From an uncultured Bacteroidales bacterium (GTDB lineage: Bacteria > Bacteroidota > Bacteroidia > Bacteroidales > Muribaculaceae): 64,000 bases of DNA. Within the stretch, counting starts at the first letter, position 1. The number at the start of each line of letters is the position of its first letter. The stretch is taken from assembly GCA_902774055.1 (NCBI GenBank), contig CACYGX010000004.1, positions 49,271 to 113,270 on the forward strand. The letters are read 5' to 3'. Below the pieces are notes generated by a model. It did no database searches. It was not told the origin of the DNA and saw nothing but the letters and a program-made list of their open reading frames with translations. Shown here one piece after another: positions 44,428 through 54,181 of this stretch. Made by a program: the position numbers and the translations under genes.

Positions 44428-45414
44428 ATGGCAATGCTATCAAGAATCACCGAACTGTTTGAGATCGACTATCCAGTGATTTCGGGCGGTATGGTGTGGT
44501 GCAGCGGGTGGGAACTCGCTGCTGCCGTGAGTAATGCGGGCGGTTTGGGATTGATAGGCGCCGGCTCCATGACACCCGACGTGCTACGCGAGCACATCAT
44601 CAAGTGCCGTGAAGCGACAAGATACAACTTTGGCGTAAACGTGCCCCTGATGCGCCCACAAGCGGCAGAATTGATGGAGATTATCGCCGAGCAGAAGGTT
44701 CCTATTGTATTCACCTCGGCCGGAAGTCCCAAGAAATGGACCAGTTGGCTCCATGACCACAAAATCAAGGTCGCCCACGTCGTCTCGTCGTCGGCATTTG
44801 CCGCTAAATGCGAGGCTGCAGGGGTTGATGCCGTCGTGGCCGAAGGTTTTGAAGCCGGAGGACATAACGGCAAGGAGGAGACAACGACCATGTGCCTGAT
44901 TCCCGCTGTGCGCCGTGTCACTAACCTTCCTCTTATTGCTGCTGGAGGTATCGTTACTGGTGACGCCATGCTGGCAGCAGAGGCGATGGGCGCCGACGGT
45001 GTTCAAGTAGGCACTCTGTTCGCCCTGACCCAAGAGAGTTCAGCACATGAGAACTTCAAGCGCTTGTGCCTCAACCTCAACGAGGGCGACACCCTGCTCC
45101 ACTTCAGGAAACTCTCGCCCACTCGACTGGTCAAAAACGGTTTCCAAAGTGCCATTCAAGAGGCTGAGAACCGTGGCGCCACCGAGGAAGAATTGCTGGA
45201 GCTCATCGGCATCGGCAAAACCAAGGTCGGCATATTTGATGGCGACGTTGAGAACGGAGAGCTGGAAATCGGACAAGCAGCGAGCCTGCTCAAGGGGCGT
45301 GACATCGAACCCGTTGAAGTCGTGATGAACCGTTTCGTTGCTGAGTATTACTCATATCGCAAACAGCTCATCAACCAAGCCATGGAGGAGCAAATGTCAA
45401 GAAGGTCTTATTAA
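44428..45414 (+). CDS. NAD(P)H-dependent flavin oxidoreductase (nitronate monooxygenase/FabK-like)
   Basis: 328 aa FMN TIM barrel. IDYPVISGGMVWCSGWELAAAVSNAGG is the family start (seen over residues 12-38); GFEAGGHNG and LIAAGGIVTGDAM bind FMN phosphate, and ADGVQVGTLFALT follows. Either detoxification of nitronates or enoyl-ACP reduction is possible; family cannot be resolved by eye. Confidence 0.88.
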   Translation: MAMLSRITELFEIDYPVISGGMVWCSGWELAAAVSNAGGLGLIGAGSMTPDVLREHIIKCREATRYNFGVNVPLMRPQAAELMEIIAEQKVPIVFTSAGSPKKWTSWLHDHKIKVAHVVSSSAFAAKCEAAGVDAVVAEGFEAGGHNGKEETTTMCLIPAVRRVTNLPLIAAGGIVTGDAMLAAEAMGADGVQVGTLFALTQESSAHENFKRLCLNLNEGDTLLHFRKLSPTRLVKNGFQSAIQEAENRGATEEELLELIGIGKTKVGIFDGDVENGELEIGQAASLLKGRDIEPVEVVMNRFVAEYYSYRKQLINQAMEEQMSRRSY

Positions 45415-45499
45415 TGAATGAATTCTTCTCTTTAAGAATAGGAAATATAATTCAAAAAAAACTTAAATAATCACTTTAAAATTATAAAATCAAAATACT

Positions 45500-45976
45500 A
45501 TGTCACAGTGGTTTGAATGCAAAGTCAAATTTGACCGCATGATGGAAAACGGGGTATTGAAGACCGTTTCAGAGTCCTATCTCGTTGACGCACTATCGTT
45601 TACTGAGGCCGAGGCCCGCATAACCGACAAAATGCAGCCTTACATTTCAGGCGAGTTCAGTGTGGACACGGTTAAGCGTGTTAAATTGAGCGACATATTT
45701 TATAATGAGGTTGGGGATCGCTGGTATAAGGTGAAAACCAATTTCATCACCATCGACGAGAAGACCGCAGTCGAGAAAAAGACAGCCTGTTTCCAGATGG
45801 TACAAGCCAGCGACTTCAAGGGAGCACTGGCCACCTTTATGGAAGGCATGCACGACACGATGGCCGACTTTGAAATCGCCTCTATCACCGAGACCCCGTT
45901 GATGGACGTGTTCCCCGCCGACCTGGACGAGACCAAAGCCGACCGCGAAGCCCGTCAAAAAGCTCAAAACCAATAA
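45500..45976 (+). CDS. DUF4494-family protein
   Basis: 158 aa. MSQWFECKVKFDRMMENG, SFTEAEARI and the EMASITETPLMDVF-type end (here EIASITETPLMDVFP) match this Bacteroidota family of unknown function. No signal peptide. yggS starts 16 nt later. Confidence 0.9.
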   Translation: MSQWFECKVKFDRMMENGVLKTVSESYLVDALSFTEAEARITDKMQPYISGEFSVDTVKRVKLSDIFYNEVGDRWYKVKTNFITIDEKTAVEKKTACFQMVQASDFKGALATFMEGMHDTMADFEIASITETPLMDVFPADLDETKADREARQKAQNQ

Positions 45977-45992
45977 CACGCTTAATCTCACC

Positions 45993-46664
45993 ATGGCAAG
46001 CATTCAAGAAAATCTCGAAAAAGTCAAGGCGCAACTACCTGGAGGAGTGCGTCTTGTAGCCGTTTCCAAGTTCCATCCCGTCGAGGAACTTGCCGCAGCC
46101 TACGAGGCCGGTCAACGCCTATTCGGCGAGAACCGCGCCCAAGAACTCATTGCCAAGGCGCCTGAACTGCCCAACGACATCCGCTGGCACTTTATCGGGC
46201 ACTTGCAAAAGAACAAGGTTCGCGCCATTATGCCTCATGTCAGCGTCATTGAGAGCATCGACAGCGTGGAATTGCTCAAACTCGTCGAAAAAGAGGCTGC
46301 CCGCATCGACCGCACCGTTGACGTGCTGTTGCAACTGCATGTAGCCCAGGAAGAAACCAAGAGTGGATTCAGTGTTGACGAAGTGATTGAGGCTGGCGAA
46401 AACGGCTTGTTGACTTGCTATCCCCATGTGCGCGTGTGTGGCGTGATGGCTATGGCCTCGCTTACCGAGGACATGGAACAGGTGGCACAGGAATTTGACC
46501 TGGTTAGGCGCACCTATCTGACGCTAAAAGACGGCTGCTTTGACGAGAGCCCAGACTTCAACGAACTGAGCATGGGCATGAGCGACGACTGGCAAGTGGC
46601 CGTAAAATATGGCGCTACACTGGTGCGCATTGGCACAGCCATTTTCGGGCCCAGGGTTTATTGA
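45993..46664 (+). CDS. YggS-family PLP-homeostasis protein
   Basis: 223 aa. Lys26 in VAVSKFHPVEEL is the PLP lysine; FGENRAQEL, WHFIGHLQKNK and the C-terminal SMGMSDDW with VRIGTAIFGPR are diagnostic. Binds and buffers PLP in the cytoplasm. Confidence 0.95.
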   Translation: MASIQENLEKVKAQLPGGVRLVAVSKFHPVEELAAAYEAGQRLFGENRAQELIAKAPELPNDIRWHFIGHLQKNKVRAIMPHVSVIESIDSVELLKLVEKEAARIDRTVDVLLQLHVAQEETKSGFSVDEVIEAGENGLLTCYPHVRVCGVMAMASLTEDMEQVAQEFDLVRRTYLTLKDGCFDESPDFNELSMGMSDDWQVAVKYGATLVRIGTAIFGPRVY

Positions 46665-46768
46665 TTTCACGAAAAATATTAAAAAAATACGGCATTTTGA
46701 AGAAAATGTCGTATTTTTGCCAAAAATTAACACAAAACCAAGATTAATAACTAATTAAAAGAGACAAA

Positions 46769-48022
46769 ATGACAACAGAAAAGAAAAACGGAGCGTTGGT
46801 GTCAATTATCGCCATGATGTTCCTTTTTGCCATGATCGCTTTTGTAACGAACATGGCTGCGCCTTTTGGCACGATATGGGATGATCACTACAGTTGGGCT
46901 GGCATGGTGGGCAATATGATGAACTTTGCCGCCTACCTTTTCATGGGCATCCCCGCCGGTCTTCTCATCACCAAGATCGGTTACAAGAAGACAGCCCTGG
47001 TTGCTCTGGCCCTTGGCTTCATCGGCATGGCCATCCAATACTTGTCCAGCACCATGAGTGCAACTGACATCAGCACCTACTTTATCTATTTGTTGGGTGC
47101 CTTCATCTGCGGTTTCTGCGTGTGCATCCTCAACACGGTTGTTAACCCAATGCTTAACCAGTTGGGTGGTGGAGGCAACCGTGGCAACCAGCTGATTCAG
47201 GCCGGTGGCTCATTCAACTCCCTTGCCGCTACCCTGACCCCCTTGCTGGTGGGTATGCTCATTGGAGAGACCACCGAGAAGACCAGCCTTGAGGTCGTTC
47301 AGCCGTTGCTGTTTATCGCTATGGGCATCTTCCTGATCTCGTTCCTGATCATCTTCTTCACCAAGTTGCAAGAGCCTAAGACCGAGGCCCAAAACGTGAT
47401 GGATGGTGTGAAGGGCGCCTTGAGCCACCGTCATCTGTTGCTGGGTATTATCGCCATCTTCTTCTATGTGGGAATTGAGGTGGGCATTCCTGGCCAGCTG
47501 TTGTTCTACCTGACCGAGCCTGTTGCCGATGGCGGCGTGCTGGGCAGTGCACCCATCGCTGGTGCCATCGCCGGCATCTATTGGCTGCTCATGCTTGTGG
47601 GCCGATTCTGCAGCTCATTGATCTCGGGCAAGGTATCTCCCCGCACCCAGCTCACTATTACGTCATCACTTGCCATCATCCTCCTGTTGGCTGCAATCTT
47701 CATGCCCGAGTCGATAAAGATGTCCTTGAAGGGTGCAGAAGTACCTATTAAGGTATTATTCATCATCCTTTGCGGTATCTGCACGTCGGTAATGTGGGGT
47801 GTTATCTTCAACCTCGCAACCGAGGGCCTTGGCAAATTCACTGCTGCTGCATCTGGTCTGTTCATGACCATGGTTGTTGGTGGTGGCATTATGCCTCTTA
47901 TCCAACACTTAACATCAGAGGAGATTGGCGACATCCAGAGCTACTGGATAGTTATCGCAATGCTCGGCTACCTGTTGTTCTATGCACTGATTGGCTGCAA
48001 GCCCAACAAAGTAGAAGAATAA
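46769..48022 (+). CDS. MFS transporter (FucP/sugar-type)
   Basis: 417 aa, about 12 transmembrane segments. N-terminal FAMIAFVTNMAAPFGTIWDD, Gly-rich GGGGNRGNQLIQAGGSFNSL loop and the second-half pattern are those of the sugar:proton branch of the MFS in Bacteroidales. Substrate not assignable. Followed by a strong terminator. Confidence 0.85.
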   Translation: MTTEKKNGALVSIIAMMFLFAMIAFVTNMAAPFGTIWDDHYSWAGMVGNMMNFAAYLFMGIPAGLLITKIGYKKTALVALALGFIGMAIQYLSSTMSATDISTYFIYLLGAFICGFCVCILNTVVNPMLNQLGGGGNRGNQLIQAGGSFNSLAATLTPLLVGMLIGETTEKTSLEVVQPLLFIAMGIFLISFLIIFFTKLQEPKTEAQNVMDGVKGALSHRHLLLGIIAIFFYVGIEVGIPGQLLFYLTEPVADGGVLGSAPIAGAIAGIYWLLMLVGRFCSSLISGKVSPRTQLTITSSLAIILLLAAIFMPESIKMSLKGAEVPIKVLFIILCGICTSVMWGVIFNLATEGLGKFTAAASGLFMTMVVGGGIMPLIQHLTSEEIGDIQSYWIVIAMLGYLLFYALIGCKPNKVEE

Positions 48023-48052
48023 GCATTAATTGCTGATTATCAAACACATCAT

Positions 48053-48087
48053 TGTGGTCACGCCTCATCGGTGTGGCCACATTTTTT
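48053..48087 (+). terminator. Intrinsic terminator of the MFS gene
   Basis: TGTGGTCACGCC and GGTGTGGCCACA form a 12-bp stem (two G-U) around TCATC, followed by TTTTTT. Confidence 0.85.
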
Positions 48088-48140
48088 ATTATTGTTTAAA
48101 AAACCTCATTGAGATACCCCGCCATTTCAAAATAAAGCCG

Positions 48141-48148
48141 TATATTTG
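48141..48148 (+). promoter_or_regulatory. -7 box TATATTTG for transketolase
   Basis: TATATTTG, 30 nt before the ATG at 48179. Confidence 0.6.
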
Positions 48149-48178
48149 TAGGTTAGAAAAAGAACTTTAAAAACCTCA

Positions 48179-50215
48179 ATGATTATGATTGACTCCAAAT
48201 TGATGACACGCGCGGCGGACAATATCCGCATTCTGGCCGCTTCGATGGTAGAACAGGCCAAGTCAGGACATCCTGGTGGCGCCATGGGCGGTGCCGATTT
48301 TGTCAACGTCCTCTTCTCTAAGTATCTAGTGGCAAATCCCGACAACCCCTCGTGGTTTGCTCGAGACAGGTTCTTCCTGGATCCAGGCCACATGTCACCC
48401 ATGCTCTACAGCGTGCTGCACCTTGCCGGATACTACACGACCGATGACCTGAAGGCGTTCCGCTCGTGGGGCAGCATCACGCCCGGCCATCCCGAGCTCG
48501 ATGTCGAGCATGGCGTGGAAAACACATCGGGTCCGTTGGGACAAGGCCATGTGATGGCCGTGGGATGTGCTATCGCCGAGCGTTTCATCGCCACACATTA
48601 TAGTGAAGTGTTTGCCCATAAGACTTATGCCTTTATCAGCGACGGCGGCGTCCAAGAGGGCATTTCTCAAGAGGCCGCCCGCATAGCAGGCTATCTGGGA
48701 CTGAGCAATCTGATTATGTTCTATGACAGCAACACCGTGCAGCTGTCCACCGACTGTGACGCGGTGAGCAACGAAGACACTGCCATGAAATACCGTGCCT
48801 GGAACTGGAATGTCATCGAGTGTGATGGCACTGACCCAGTCGCACTGGCCGGGGCACTTGATAAAGCCATTGCTGAGACCCAGCGCCCCACCATCATTAT
48901 CGGCCGCACTATCATGGGTCGTGGCGCCGTAACGGCTGAGGGCGAGAACTTTGAAGGCAAATGCAGCACCCACGGCAACCCGCTAAGCAAGTCGGGCGCC
49001 GATTATGGGAAAACCATTGAGAACCTGGGCGGTAACCCCGAAAATCCTTGGGTAGTGTTCCCCGAGGTGGCAGAACTATACGCCCAACGTGCGGCAGAAC
49101 AACGACAAATCGTCGCACAACGCCAGAAGGCTATCGACGATTGGGCACATCAAAACCCCGACCGCATGAAGATTCTGCAAGACTTCATTGACGGCAAGGC
49201 GCCGAATGTGGATTATTCGGCCATCGAACACAAGCCTGGCATCGCCACCCGCGCCGCCTCGGCCAATGTGCTTGCTACCCTGGCCCGAGACGTTGAGAAC
49301 ATGATCGTCTCGTCGGCCGACCTTGCCAACAGCGACAAGACCGACGGCTTCCTCAAGGTGCGAGGGGCCTTTAAAACCCACGATTTCTCGGGCGCATTCC
49401 TCCACGCCGGTGTTTCGGAACTTGCCATGGCCGCCATTATCAACGGTATGGTCCTGCATGGTGGCGTAATCGCTGCTTGCGGCACATTCTTCGTCTTCAG
49501 CGACTATATCAAACCGGCAGCTCGCCTGTCGGCCCTCATGGAGTTGCCCGTCAAGTTCATCTGGACTCACGATGCGTTCCGTGTGGGTGAAGACGGCCCC
49601 ACACACGAGCCTGTTGAGCAAGAAGCCCAAATCCGTTTGATGGAGGAACTCAAGAATCACCATGGGCGCAACAGCATGCTCGTGCTTCGCCCAGCCGATG
49701 CCGCTGAGACCTCGGTAGCCTGGAAGATGGCAATGGAGAACAACCTCACACCCACAGCGCTCATCCTGTCCCGACAGAATATCGACGACCTGCCTTCGGC
49801 CTCCGGCAATCGCTACGCCGACGCCCTGGGTGCAGAACGAGGCGGATACATTATTCTTAAAGAGACTAATCCCGACATTATTCTTGTGGGCAATGGTTCG
49901 GAAGTGGCCACACTGGTAGCCGCAAATGACATCATCAAGGAGGAAGGCATCAAGGCACAGATTGTATCTATTCCCTCTATCGGGTTATTCCTCGATCAGG
50001 ATGCCGAATATCGCAATCAGGTCATTCCCAATGACATACCAGCCTTTGGCCTGACTTCGGGTCTTCCTTCAACGCTCAGGCGCGTTGTTCCCACGGGAAC
50101 CATTTTCGGTCTCGATCACTTCGGCGCATCTGCCCCCTACAAGGTGCTTGATGAGAAATTCGGTTTCACTGCCGAAAATGTCGCCATGCTGATCAAAGAA
50201 AGTTTGAAGCGTTGA
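48179..50215 (+). CDS. tkt: Transketolase
   Basis: 678 aa. TPP- and Mg-dependent two-carbon transfer in the pentose phosphate pathway. AKSGHPGGAMGGAD, GPLGQGHVMAVG, the TPP/Mg motif around SDGGVQEG ... YDSNTVQLSTDC, the central STHGNPLS, and THDAFRVGEDGPTHEPVEQ in the pyrimidine domain are present. Works with Rpe encoded 9 kb upstream. Confidence 0.97.
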   Translation: MIMIDSKLMTRAADNIRILAASMVEQAKSGHPGGAMGGADFVNVLFSKYLVANPDNPSWFARDRFFLDPGHMSPMLYSVLHLAGYYTTDDLKAFRSWGSITPGHPELDVEHGVENTSGPLGQGHVMAVGCAIAERFIATHYSEVFAHKTYAFISDGGVQEGISQEAARIAGYLGLSNLIMFYDSNTVQLSTDCDAVSNEDTAMKYRAWNWNVIECDGTDPVALAGALDKAIAETQRPTIIIGRTIMGRGAVTAEGENFEGKCSTHGNPLSKSGADYGKTIENLGGNPENPWVVFPEVAELYAQRAAEQRQIVAQRQKAIDDWAHQNPDRMKILQDFIDGKAPNVDYSAIEHKPGIATRAASANVLATLARDVENMIVSSADLANSDKTDGFLKVRGAFKTHDFSGAFLHAGVSELAMAAIINGMVLHGGVIAACGTFFVFSDYIKPAARLSALMELPVKFIWTHDAFRVGEDGPTHEPVEQEAQIRLMEELKNHHGRNSMLVLRPADAAETSVAWKMAMENNLTPTALILSRQNIDDLPSASGNRYADALGAERGGYIILKETNPDIILVGNGSEVATLVAANDIIKEEGIKAQIVSIPSIGLFLDQDAEYRNQVIPNDIPAFGLTSGLPSTLRRVVPTGTIFGLDHFGASAPYKVLDEKFGFTAENVAMLIKESLKR

Positions 50216-50254
50216 TTTTTATGGTAAAAAACAAAACTTTTTTCAAAATATTTT

Positions 50255-50283
50255 TTTGATTTGAAAAAAAAAGTTTAATTTTG
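50255..50283 (+). promoter_or_regulatory. Promoter of the OmpA-family gene
   Basis: TAATTTTG at 50276-50283 with TTTG at 50255-50258 (17 nt). Leader of about 80 nt to the ATG. Confidence 0.55.
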
Positions 50284-50368
50284 CAGGATAAAACAGGCCT
50301 AAAGTAAGGTTTCAACCTACTATTATTGACAATAAAAAGTTTAACAAAATACTAAAAAGCAGTTCATT

Positions 50369-51619
50369 ATGAAAAAGATTGCATTACTCGTTCTCTTATG
50401 TGTTGCTTATCTTGCCCCCACTATGACGAGCGCACAGGAGGTAACTTATGTTGAGGATCCGTCCCAAGGTTACCTTTTCAACCGAATGAGGGACAATTGG
50501 TTCATCCAAGCCGATGGTGGTGTCGGCCTTCTGATGTCCCCCTATGACAAGCATGAGCACTTTGGTCACCGTTTGGGTGCAAAGGCTGATTTGTTCGTTG
50601 GTAAGTGGTTCTCGCCACTGATCGGTCTGCGTGCCGGTTTTGACTATGAGCAGCTCAAGGGTGCCACTTTCACTGGCAACTATGGCGCTCTGGGTTATCG
50701 CAGCTGGCCCCGCACCTTCGACAACGGCAACTTTGTTCCCCAGCACTTCAACAACTTCGGTTTAGTTGGTGACGTCCTGTTCAATGTTTCCAACTGGCTG
50801 GCAGGATACAAGCCCTACCGTTTCTATAACTGCATTTTCTACGTGGGTATGGCTGTTAACTGGGTATATGCCCGTGACGGTGCCCGCCCCGTATCTGACG
50901 GAAAGTGGAAATATGGTGCAAATGATGACCCCGACCACTGCCGTAACTACAGCATGCAGTGCGGTTTGCTCAACTCTTTCGCTATCACCAAGAAGCTCGA
51001 CTTTAACGTTGATATCCGCTTCGACCTGATGCAGGAGCACGTTGATGGTGCCGACCTGTGGAAGAAGACTTGGAATGAGTATCCTGGCCTCTTGCTGGGT
51101 CTCACCTACAAGCTGGGCAAGAGCGAGTGGAATGCTCCTGTTACCGCTGTATGCCCCACCTACAGGTACTCCGACGCCGAGGGTGATGCACTTGTTGCTA
51201 ACCTGAACGACGCTAACCGCAAGATTGCTGACCTCGAGGATCAGCTGCGCAAGTGTCTGGAAGAAAGACCTCTTGTAGATCCCGCCCGCAAGCCCGAGGC
51301 TCCTCTTGCAACCGTTTACTTCCCCATCAACCGCACCGAGGTTCTGGGTGTACAGCGCAATGTAGTTGACGCTGTTGCTGAGGTAATGAAGAATGAAAAT
51401 CGCGACTACCTGCTCACCGGTTGGGCCGACAACTACACTGGCAACGATCAGATCAACGTTCGCCTGCGTAAGGGTCGTGTAGCTACCGTAAAGAGCGAGC
51501 TCGTGAAGAAGGGTGTTGCTGACAGCCGTCTCGAGACTCAAATCAACAATGGCGAGCTGACCGATTACGGTCCCAAGGCCGCTTCTCTCGACCGCGCCGT
51601 TACCATCCACCGCAAGTAA
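50369..51619 (+). CDS. OmpA-family outer-membrane protein
   Basis: 416 aa. Signal peptide 1-22 (TMTSAQ). An N-terminal beta-barrel-like region to about residue 250 (FIQADGGVGLLMSPY, FVGKWFSPLIGLRAGFDYEQ), a short coiled coil (ANRKIADLEDQLRKCLEE), and a C-terminal peptidoglycan-binding OmpA domain (TVYFPINRTEV, LTGWADNYTGNDQINVRLRK, DRAVTIHRK). Links outer membrane to the wall. Strong codon bias and own terminator suggest an abundant protein. Confidence 0.92.
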   Translation: MKKIALLVLLCVAYLAPTMTSAQEVTYVEDPSQGYLFNRMRDNWFIQADGGVGLLMSPYDKHEHFGHRLGAKADLFVGKWFSPLIGLRAGFDYEQLKGATFTGNYGALGYRSWPRTFDNGNFVPQHFNNFGLVGDVLFNVSNWLAGYKPYRFYNCIFYVGMAVNWVYARDGARPVSDGKWKYGANDDPDHCRNYSMQCGLLNSFAITKKLDFNVDIRFDLMQEHVDGADLWKKTWNEYPGLLLGLTYKLGKSEWNAPVTAVCPTYRYSDAEGDALVANLNDANRKIADLEDQLRKCLEERPLVDPARKPEAPLATVYFPINRTEVLGVQRNVVDAVAEVMKNENRDYLLTGWADNYTGNDQINVRLRKGRVATVKSELVKKGVADSRLETQINNGELTDYGPKAASLDRAVTIHRK

Positions 51620-51662
51620 TTATTCTTAGAGAGATTTCTCATAAGCAATCATTTTAATTGTT

Positions 51663-51696
51663 CCCGTGAGCTCATTTGGGCTCACGGGATTTTTTT
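51663..51696 (+). terminator. Intrinsic terminator of the OmpA gene
   Basis: CCCGTGAGC/GCTCACGGG stem followed by ATTTTTTT. Confidence 0.9.
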
Positions 51697-51731
51697 CCGC
51701 CAGTGGATTTTACGCACTAAATTATTTGCAC

Positions 51732-51739
51732 TATCTTTG
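51732..51739 (+). promoter_or_regulatory. -7 box TATCTTTG for the MATE gene
   Basis: TATCTTTG, 46 nt before the ATG at 51786. Confidence 0.6.
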
Positions 51740-51785
51740 CGCTCCAATTTGGGGTTCAACCCACATTATATAATATACAACATTG

Positions 51786-53216
51786 ATGGCCCGTCAAACC
51801 AGCAAAGACACCCTGCTATTGCTCATACGTGAGAAGAAACCGTTGTCTTTCCAGCAACAGTTGACCCTCACGTTCCAGTTGAGCATGCCCGCCATCCTAG
51901 CTAGCGCATCGGCGATGCTCATGCAGTTTATCGATGCGTCTATGGTGGGACAACTTGGCGCTGATGATTCGGCATCAGTGGGTCTGTTGGCGACCACATG
52001 GTGGCTATTTGAGGGAGTCATCAGTTCGTTTGTCGCGGGTTATGGGGTGCAAGTCGCTCACCTATTGGGGGCAAACCGCCCGGCTGACGCCAGGCAAGTA
52101 GTACGGCAAGCGCTGGTGGTGTGTTCCTTGTTCGGCCTCTTCATGGCTGCTCTGGGATTGGCGCTGAGCATTCCACTGCCCATCTGGTTAGGAGCACAGC
52201 CTCATATCCGCGCCCACGCAACGCTATATTTCGGCACGTTCATGCTGTTTATCCCATTCCTGATGATTGACTTTATCGGGAGTTCGATGCTGCGCTGCAG
52301 CGGCAACATGCGAGTTCCCAGCATGCTCAACGTGCTCATGTGTGTGCTGGATGTCATTTTCAACTTTTTCCTCATCTTTCCTACACGCGAGGTCACTTTA
52401 TTGGGCCACACGATGACCATGCCCGGAGCGGGATTAGGCGTGCTGGGCGCTGCACTAGGATCGGCTAGTGCTGGACTAATAGTCGCCGCAATAATGCTCT
52501 ACTACTTGGTTTTCCGTTCTGGAGAACTAAGGTTGACCCTTGATAAGGGAACATTCAAACCCTCATTAAATTACTTCAAGAAATCCTTGAAGATTTCATC
52601 TCCAATGGCACTGCAACACACGATGTTATGCAGCGCATCTATCGTTATCACTGGCATCGTGGCACCACTGGGAAGCATCGCCCTTGCAGCCAACTCGTTT
52701 GGCATCACAGCCGAGAGTCTGTGCTTCATGCCCGGGTATGGCATCGCCGATGCTGCCACGACTCTAGTCGGACAGAGCCTGGGCGCTGGACGCAAAAGAT
52801 TGACCCGAAGCTTCGCGTGGATAACGGTATTGTCTGGCATGGCAATTATGGGCGCATTGGCTATACTCATGTATGTCTTTGCACCTGAACTGATGGCCAT
52901 CATGTCGCCCGTTCCCGAAGTCGTCGAACTGGGCGCACGTTGCTTGCGCGTTGAAGCCTGGGCCGAACCCTTATTTGCCGCATCCATTATCAGCTATGGC
53001 GTGTTTGTCGGTGCCGGCAGCACATTATTGCCATGCGGCATCAATTTGGTAAGCATGTGGATTGTCCGTCTCGGTCTCTCGGCATGGATGATGACAACCA
53101 TGGGCCTGTACGGCGTGTGGATGGCTATGGCTATCGAGCTGTGCTTCCGTGGTGCAGTTTATCTGATTGCCTTGTCGTCAAAGCGATGGCTCAAAACAGG
53201 CATTCAGCATTCATAA
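51786..53216 (+). CDS. MATE-family efflux transporter
   Basis: 476 aa from ATG 51786 (a TTG at 51783 precedes it). About 12 transmembrane helices in two similar halves; MPAILASASAMLMQFIDASMVGQLG opens the first and GYGIADAATTLVGQSLGAGR is the second-half signature (positions about 320). Probable cation-coupled drug or metabolite exporter. Confidence 0.92.
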   Translation: MARQTSKDTLLLLIREKKPLSFQQQLTLTFQLSMPAILASASAMLMQFIDASMVGQLGADDSASVGLLATTWWLFEGVISSFVAGYGVQVAHLLGANRPADARQVVRQALVVCSLFGLFMAALGLALSIPLPIWLGAQPHIRAHATLYFGTFMLFIPFLMIDFIGSSMLRCSGNMRVPSMLNVLMCVLDVIFNFFLIFPTREVTLLGHTMTMPGAGLGVLGAALGSASAGLIVAAIMLYYLVFRSGELRLTLDKGTFKPSLNYFKKSLKISSPMALQHTMLCSASIVITGIVAPLGSIALAANSFGITAESLCFMPGYGIADAATTLVGQSLGAGRKRLTRSFAWITVLSGMAIMGALAILMYVFAPELMAIMSPVPEVVELGARCLRVEAWAEPLFAASIISYGVFVGAGSTLLPCGINLVSMWIVRLGLSAWMMTTMGLYGVWMAMAIELCFRGAVYLIALSSKRWLKTGIQHS

Positions 53217-54125
53217 TCAAGCGTTGTCAGGTTTGCGCTTGAATTTCTCGGCGATGATGACGCCGGACAAAATCAGTACACATCCGATATAGGCTACCGC
53301 ATTGGTGCGTTCACCGAACCAAATCGCGGCAGCAATCATTGAAATGATGGGGCTCAAGTAGAAGTAGTTGCTGGCACGAACAGCACCGATGCGCTTTACG
53401 GTAATGCCCCAAATAAAGTAGGCCGCCATTGAACATATCAAGCCCAGATAGAGCAAATTGCCCCATACTTCTGGTTGTTTTAACGTTGCCCAGTTGGGGT
53501 GCGAATTCTCTAAAGCCAACAGGGGCAATGCTGACAAGATGCCATAGAAGAACAGCTTGCGGGTGATGAAAAGGGTCGTATAAGTGCGATTCAGCCGCTT
53601 CAATGCCATCGAGTAGAACGCCCACACCAAGGCCGCCAGCATCGCCAGCAGGTCGCCGACCACACTGTCTCCCCACACGAAGCCATCCTTCAATGCCAGC
53701 ATCACCGAGCCAACAAAGGCGATGACCATGCCCAGGCACGTCATCCATGTGATGCGCTCGTCACGGTAAAAAATCGCTCCCATCAAGGCCGTCGTTAGCG
53801 GCGCAATGCTCACTAGCACGGCAACATCGCTGATGAGAGTGAGTTCCAGGGCTGTATTCTCGGCAATGAAGTAGGCCGACCCACCCGCGATGCCACACAC
53901 CACAAACAGCAATTCGTCGCGCCACCCTGTGAAACGCACCTTAAAACGGCTAACGACAAGCAGTGAGAAATACGCAATGGTAAATCGGGCTACAAAAATC
54001 TCGGTCGGTGTCAGCCCCGCATCAAGCAGCACTCGGGTGTTGAGGAACGAAATGCCCCACACCAGAATCATGGCAAACGCTGCCACATGATACCAAAAAT
54101 CGCTGTTTTTCTTGATTTGTCCCAT
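53217..54125 (-). CDS. EamA/DMT-family transporter
   Basis: 302 aa from the ATG at 54125 (MGQIKKNSDFWYHVAAF). Ten predicted helices in two EamA halves (WGISFLNTRVLLDAGLTPTEIF; PLTTALMGAIFYRDERIT; FGERTNAVAYIGCVLILSGV). Substrate unknown. Its stop abuts the stop of the convergent MATE gene with no spacer. Its -7 box lies 13 nt upstream. Confidence 0.9.
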   Translation of the reverse strand: MGQIKKNSDFWYHVAAFAMILVWGISFLNTRVLLDAGLTPTEIFVARFTIAYFSLLVVSRFKVRFTGWRDELLFVVCGIAGGSAYFIAENTALELTLISDVAVLVSIAPLTTALMGAIFYRDERITWMTCLGMVIAFVGSVMLALKDGFVWGDSVVGDLLAMLAALVWAFYSMALKRLNRTYTTLFITRKLFFYGILSALPLLALENSHPNWATLKQPEVWGNLLYLGLICSMAAYFIWGITVKRIGAVRASNYFYLSPIISMIAAAIWFGERTNAVAYIGCVLILSGVIIAEKFKRKPDNA

Positions 54126-54138
54126 GAGAATTATGGCA

Positions 54139-54146
54139 CAAAGGTA
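54139..54146 (-). promoter_or_regulatory. -7 box TACCTTTG for the EamA gene
   Basis: TACCTTTG on the minus strand, 13 nt from the ATG at 54125; its partner on the plus strand is only 22 bp away. Confidence 0.6.
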
Positions 54147-54168
54147 CAATATAGTTTTGAAAAAACAC

Positions 54169-54176
54169 TACCTTTG
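54169..54176 (+). promoter_or_regulatory. -7 box TACCTTTG, 5 nt from the tilS ATG
   Basis: TACCTTTG ends 5 nt before the tilS ATG, predicting a leaderless transcript. Confidence 0.55.
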
Positions 54177-54181
54177 CGTCA